Made by a program: the position numbers and the translations under genes
The notes under the pieces: generated by a model
Database searches by the model: none
The model's input: only the letters and a program-made list of their open reading frames with translations
What the model was told of the DNA's origin: nothing
Part shown: positions 7,101-9,767 of the stretch, one piece after another
Numbering within the stretch: position 1 is the stretch's first letter
Layout of the letters: each line of letters starts with the position of its first letter
Assembly (NCBI GenBank): GCA_023389005.1
Contig: JAEWFE010000079.1
Span: forward strand, 1-9,767
From: Bacillota bacterium
GTDB taxonomy: Bacteria; Bacillota; Bacilli; Lactobacillales; Enterococcaceae
DNA length: 9,767 bases
Reading direction: 5' to 3'

Positions 7101-8149
7101 ATGGGTAGAGTAAAATATAATTTCACAGAAGAACAAATGATTGAATTAAAAGAAGCATTAAATAGAGCTGAAAATAAAAAATTCTTTAGGACAATACAAT
7201 CGGTTTTATTGCGCGCACAAGGGTATTCAGTTTATCAAATCATTGAAATTACTGGACTTTCTCAAGTGACTATTAGGAAAAATGTATTAAATTATTTGAA
7301 TGAGGGTATGAGCTATATTACGCAAGAGAACCGTGGTGGACGTAGATATTTTCGTGCGAGCGTAGAACAGGAGGAAAAATTTTTACAAGAGCATTTATCT
7401 GCCGCACAAGAAGGAAAAATAAAATCTGCTAAAGAATTATATCAGCTATTTAACGAAACATTGGAAACGCCTATGACTTATTCAGGGTTTTGGAGATTAT
7501 TAAAACGCCATGGATGGTCGATACAAACGCCTAGACCTAAACATCCAAAGGCTGCAGACGAGTCTGTTCAAGAGTCGTCAAAAAAATTAACTTAAGATTC
7601 CATTCTCAGAAAAAGCGCTTTCGTAAATCGTCGAAATATAAACGAGTACGTGTGTTGTATCAAGATGAGGCAGGATTTGGGCGAATGAATCGACCTAGAA
7701 GATGTTGGAGTATGAAAGGTCAGCGCCCAATTGTGCCTTGTCATCGATTAAGAGAGTATCGATACTGTTATGGTGCAGTAGATCCAATCTCTGGGGACAA
7801 TTTCTTTATTATAGCCGGAAATTGTAACACAGAATGGATGAACAAATTCTTAAAAAGGCTATCTCTAGAGTTTAAAGAGGACTACTTGATTTTGATAATG
7901 GATAATGCGGTCTGGCATAAACCAAAAACATTAAACATTCCCGAAAACATAGAGTTAATGTTCATTCCCCCATATACACCAGAATTAAATCCGATTGAGC
8001 AGATATGGAAAGAAATTAGGGAAAAAGGTTTTGCCAATGAGGTGTTTCCAACATTGGAACATGTGATAGATCGCTTATGTGAGACAATCAATAACCTTAC
8101 AAACGAGGTGGTAAAGTCAATTTGTAAAAGAGAATGGTTAATCGGATAA
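7101..8149 (+). CDS. IS630-family DDE transposase, two frames joined by -1 frameshifting
   Basis: Frame one (7101-7595, 164 aa) carries the N-terminal DNA-binding part: a helix-turn-helix around residues 40-70 (GYSVYQIIEITGLSQVTIRK) and a second helical region ending in LLKRHGWSIQTPRPKHP. Frame two continues through the stop region and ends at 8149. It holds the RNase H-like catalytic core: D189 (YQDEAGFG), D268 (MDNAVWHK) and E300 (NPIEQIWKE). A -1 slip at 7580-7586 gives a 349-residue protein (7101-7586 joined to 7586-8149), the normal IS630 size. Frame two alone has only a GTG at 7652, with no good ribosome binding site and very close to the first catalytic Asp. A fused product is therefore more likely than two proteins. 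The alternative, an inactivating indel, is less likely because the slippery site is canonical and in the right phase. Confidence 0.88.
7580..7586 (+). promoter_or_regulatory. -1 ribosomal frameshift site A_AAA_AAA
   Basis: Seven A lie in the phase TCA AAA AAA of frame one, the canonical X_XXY_YYZ arrangement. The zero-frame stop (TAA, 7593-7595) comes three codons later, and the -1 frame is open on both sides of the site. I see no strong stimulatory hairpin directly downstream. Confidence 0.75.
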
Positions 8150-8151
8150 AA

Positions 8152-8171
8152 ATCAGAATGTTTGATATCTA
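8152..8171 (-). repeat. IS630 right terminal inverted repeat
   Basis: Its reverse complement TAGATATCAAACATTCTGAT pairs with the left end at 16 of 20 bases. It begins three bases after the transposase stop codon and is followed by the TA duplication at 8172-8173. Confidence 0.82.
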
Positions 8172-8435
8172 TATAGTATAAGATACAATTCGTTCGTCAC
8201 ACAACCTCTGGATTTACTGTATGGGTTTTACGTTTACCTTTCGGACTTCGATTTGTACTGCAATCTCATCCACCATTTAGCCTTGTATCCAATTTCTGTT
8301 CGTAGGCTTACTGACTTTGCTACACCACTTTCTCCCCTAGGCATTACTGCTGTCGGCTTGCGGTACGCTACACTTGGCGATAAATACCCGTGTCTGGACT
8401 TACACCATAAAGAAATTGCACCATACTTGGCACAC

Positions 8436-8478
8436 TAAAAATGTGTGATATAGCCACAGTTTTCGGCTATATCACATT
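8436..8478 (-). terminator. Rho-independent terminator of hemW, used as the intron insertion site
   Basis: On the minus strand a perfect 12-bp stem TGTGATATAGCC/GGCTATATCACA (8476-8465 with 8455-8444) encloses a 9-base loop and is followed by CATTTTTA. It lies about 50 bp after the hemW stop. The intron begins at the very next base (8435). The T-run therefore provides the intron-binding site, and TTTTA is complementary to TAAAA and related motifs within intron domain I (around 8226-8230 and 8212-8217). Confidence 0.88.
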
Positions 8479-8529
8479 TGTATATACTGACGTTTAAACA
8501 AGATGCTCTTAGCTATGGACGTACATCTT

Positions 8530-9672
8530 TTACAACAAAAATCCTTCAAAGACTTCATTTCCTAAAAATAAGCCTTCTTGGGTGAGTTGGACATAGCCAT
8601 CTTTAGTGATTTTCAGCCAGCCTTTTTCAATTAAAGGGGGTAAGACTTCACCATATACTTGTATAAAATCAACATTAAATTTCTCATTAAAGTGCGCAAT
8701 GGAGACGCCTTGTGCTTTACGGAGTCCTAAAAACATCTCCTCTTCCATGCGCGCTTTTTGATCTAAGGTTTCTTCAGAGAGAATTGGCAATTGTTTGTTT
8801 CGCAAAGGATTTAAATAATGTTGAATCGGCCCATGATTTTTATATCGTACTTTGTCCACATACCCACTTGCCCCAGCACCAAAGCCAAAATAATACTCAT
8901 TATTCCAGTAAACAAGGTTGTGCTGTGACTGAAAGCCTGGTTTAGCAAAGTTTGAAACTTCATACTGCTCATAACCTTTTTGACGCATCACATCCATCGC
9001 CATAGCAAACATTCCTGCTTCTTCTTCCTGGCTGGGTAGTTCTATACGTCCTTTTCGCACCCAATTCATAAACATCGTCTTATTTTCCAAAATCAAAGAA
9101 TACATCGAGTAGTGTGGCAAATGATAACTAAGTGCTTTCTGCAAAGTCTCTTCGAAATCTTGCATTGTCTGATCTGGTAAAGCATAAATCAAATCAATAC
9201 TCACATTATCAAAATGATTCTTCGCTAAAAAGTTCAGTGTATCATCCACATCTTTAACCGTATGCTTACGACCAATTTTCTTCAGTAGCCGATCATTAAA
9301 AGTCTGCACGCCCATTGATAACCGATTGACCCCATATTCTTGCATAATATGAAGTTTATTTTCCGTTAAATCTCCTGGGTTAGCTTCGACAGTGAATTCT
9401 GTAGTTGTCGTCACATCAAAATATTTGCTCACACTTACCAATAAATGTCGTAACTGCTCATCACTTAAAGAAGTGGGTGTACCTCCTCCAATGTAGATAG
9501 TCGGTGTTTTTTTGTTTGGATATTTTTCTAGCCATAATTTCATTTCCAAATCCAGTTTTTCTAGGTACTCATCTACGGGTTGTCCTTCATAAAAGACTTT
9601 ATTAAAATCGCAATAATAACAGATATGCTCACAAAAAGGTATATGAATATAACTTGAAATCGCCTCTAACAT
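8530..9672 (-). CDS. hemW: HemW, radical-SAM heme chaperone (HemN-like)
   Basis: HemW binds heme and inserts it into target haemoproteins at the cytoplasmic face of the membrane. It is often annotated as oxygen-independent coproporphyrinogen III oxidase. Numbered from the start at 9672, the cluster-binding CEHICYYC gives C14, C18 and C21. This is the CX3CX2CxF form typical of HemW rather than the four-Cys form of true HemN. GGGTPT (62-67), EANPGDL (96-102) and RLSMGVQTF (117-125) are the SAM-binding strands. The C-terminal HemN_C domain ends near residue 378. ATG 9672 is preferred over the in-frame ATG 9678, because the GAAAGGGGG ribosome binding site touches the first ATG but lies 6 nt from the second. 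The protein is 380 aa, a normal family length. The gene is monocistronic as seen, with a terminator after it. Confidence 0.93.
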   Translation of the reverse strand: MLEAISSYIHIPFCEHICYYCDFNKVFYEGQPVDEYLEKLDLEMKLWLEKYPNKKTPTIYIGGGTPTSLSDEQLRHLLVSVSKYFDVTTTTEFTVEANPGDLTENKLHIMQEYGVNRLSMGVQTFNDRLLKKIGRKHTVKDVDDTLNFLAKNHFDNVSIDLIYALPDQTMQDFEETLQKALSYHLPHYSMYSLILENKTMFMNWVRKGRIELPSQEEEAGMFAMAMDVMRQKGYEQYEVSNFAKPGFQSQHNLVYWNNEYYFGFGAGASGYVDKVRYKNHGPIQHYLNPLRNKQLPILSEETLDQKARMEEEMFLGLRKAQGVSIAHFNEKFNVDFIQVYGEVLPPLIEKGWLKITKDGYVQLTQEGLFLGNEVFEGFLL

Positions 9673-9698
9673 TTCCATCCCCCTTTCTTTCTCATTTT

Positions 9699-9707
9699 TG
9701 ATATAAT
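9699..9707 (+). promoter_or_regulatory. Extended -10 promoter for the rightward gene
   Basis: TGATATAAT is a perfect extended -10. It lies 6 nt before the ribosome binding site AAGGAAG (9714-9720), so transcription starts near that site and the leader is very short. No good -35 is visible. The same AT block also contains the hemW -10 on the other strand, so the two promoters overlap. Confidence 0.5.
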
Positions 9708-9730
9708 ATACACAAGGAAGTGATTGTCAT
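9703..9730 (-). promoter_or_regulatory. Probable sigma-A promoter of hemW
   Basis: On the minus strand ATGACA (9730-9725) and TATTAT (9708-9703) are 16 bp apart, each one base from consensus. Transcription would start near 9696, giving a leader of about 24 nt before ATG 9672. The -35 overlaps the start codon of the divergent gene. Confidence 0.5.
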
Positions 9731-9767
9731 GGAAGAAAATGTCCTTTTTAATCTCGGAAATCTGGTA
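9729..9767 (+). CDS. Divergent gene, first 13 codons only
   Basis: ATG at 9729 follows AAGGAAG with an 8-nt gap, and the frame (MEENVLFNLGNLV) is open to the window edge. The good ribosome binding site and the upstream extended -10 support a real gene start. Too little is visible to name a product. Confidence 0.6.
   Translation, partial: MEENVLFNLGNLV

Larger units (their letters stand above)
7070..8171 (+). mobile_element. Complete IS630-family insertion sequence
   Basis: The element is about 1.1 kb and flanked by TA on both sides (7068-7069 and 8172-8173), as expected for IS630/Tc1-mariner transposition into TA. It has 20-bp imperfect inverted repeats (16 of 20 matching) and a two-frame DDE transposase filling nearly the whole length. 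It lies on the strand opposite to the intron it interrupts. The target TA falls in a 4-base loop of a small ATACT/AGTAT hairpin near the end of intron domain I. Both ends and both frames look intact, so the element may still be active. Confidence 0.88.
6593..8435 (-). ncRNA. Group IIC intron lacking its maturase, interrupted by an IS630 element
   Basis: Read on the minus strand, the 5' end is GTGTGCC followed by TATGGTGCAATTTC and GGTGTAAGTCC, matching the start of class C ribozymes such as the Oceanobacillus iheyensis intron as I remember it (GTGTGCC..., GGGTGAGAGTCC). Domain I runs from 8435 to about 7050 and contains the IS at 7070-8171. Domain II-III motifs follow: GGGAGGTCCAG, GGGAGTCAGC, then GGAAGGACTGAATG. 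Domain IV is closed by a perfect 8-bp stem, domain V is at 6630-6660, and domain VI ends CCCTACTCTAT at 6593. Without the IS and one TA the intron is about 739 nt. No reverse transcriptase is encoded, so mobility would need a maturase in trans. The 5' exon is the hemW terminator, the expected class C target. Whether it can splice with an IS in domain I is unknown. Confidence 0.85.

Noticed and set aside
8253..8438. A 61-codon plus-strand ORF (MYCNLIHHLALYPIS...)
   Set aside because: It is entirely antisense to domain I of the group II intron and has no ribosome binding site. Its frame reflects the structured ribozyme sequence.
8712..8945. A 77-codon plus-strand ORF inside hemW, and a 69-codon minus-strand ORF at 7882-8091 inside the transposase
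   Set aside because: Both are antisense shadows of well-supported genes.

Overview
The window looks like a chromosomal segment of a low-GC Gram-positive bacterium, most likely of the order Lactobacillales (an Enterococcus, Vagococcus or Aerococcaceae type of organism). The signs are AT-rich intergenic DNA, GGAGG-type ribosome binding sites, a YSIRK-like signal peptide, a CcpA cre box and a Firmicutes-style HemW. The genus is an inference.

Positions 1-6007 (minus strand) hold one giant open reading frame of at least 2002 codons that runs off the left edge. It encodes a secreted, probably wall-anchored, multidomain family GH31 glycosidase of the alpha-N-acetylgalactosaminidase type. The visible order is signal peptide, acidic linker, GH31 catalytic module, FN3, F5/8C, dockerin-like, cohesin-like, FN3, F5/8C, G5, a beta domain, then a 90-bp tandem repeat. 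Upstream are a tiny ORF (6015-6128) next to a seven-G tract, and a good sigma-A promoter (TTGAAA-17-TACAAT) overlapped by a near-perfect cre site. This suggests glucose repression of a host-glycan-degrading enzyme.

Positions 6593-8435 (minus strand) are best read as a group IIC (bacterial class C) intron. It has a GTGTGCC 5' end, domain II-III sequences typical of the class, a perfect 8-bp domain IV stem, a canonical domain V and a domain VI with a bulged A. It sits directly after the hairpin and T-run of the hemW terminator, the insertion site class C introns prefer. Domain IV is only about 284 nt and carries no reverse transcriptase. Near the end of domain I the intron is interrupted by a complete IS630-family element (7070-8171, plus strand). 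The IS has TA duplications, 20-bp imperfect inverted repeats and a transposase made from two frames joined by an A_AAA_AAA -1 slippery site. Without the IS the intron is about 739 nt.

Positions 8530-9672 (minus strand) encode HemW, a radical-SAM heme chaperone. At the right edge a divergent gene begins at 9729; only 13 codons are visible. The layout is a housekeeping gene (hemW), its terminator as a landing pad for nested mobile DNA, and then an accessory surface glycosidase with its own regulated promoter.
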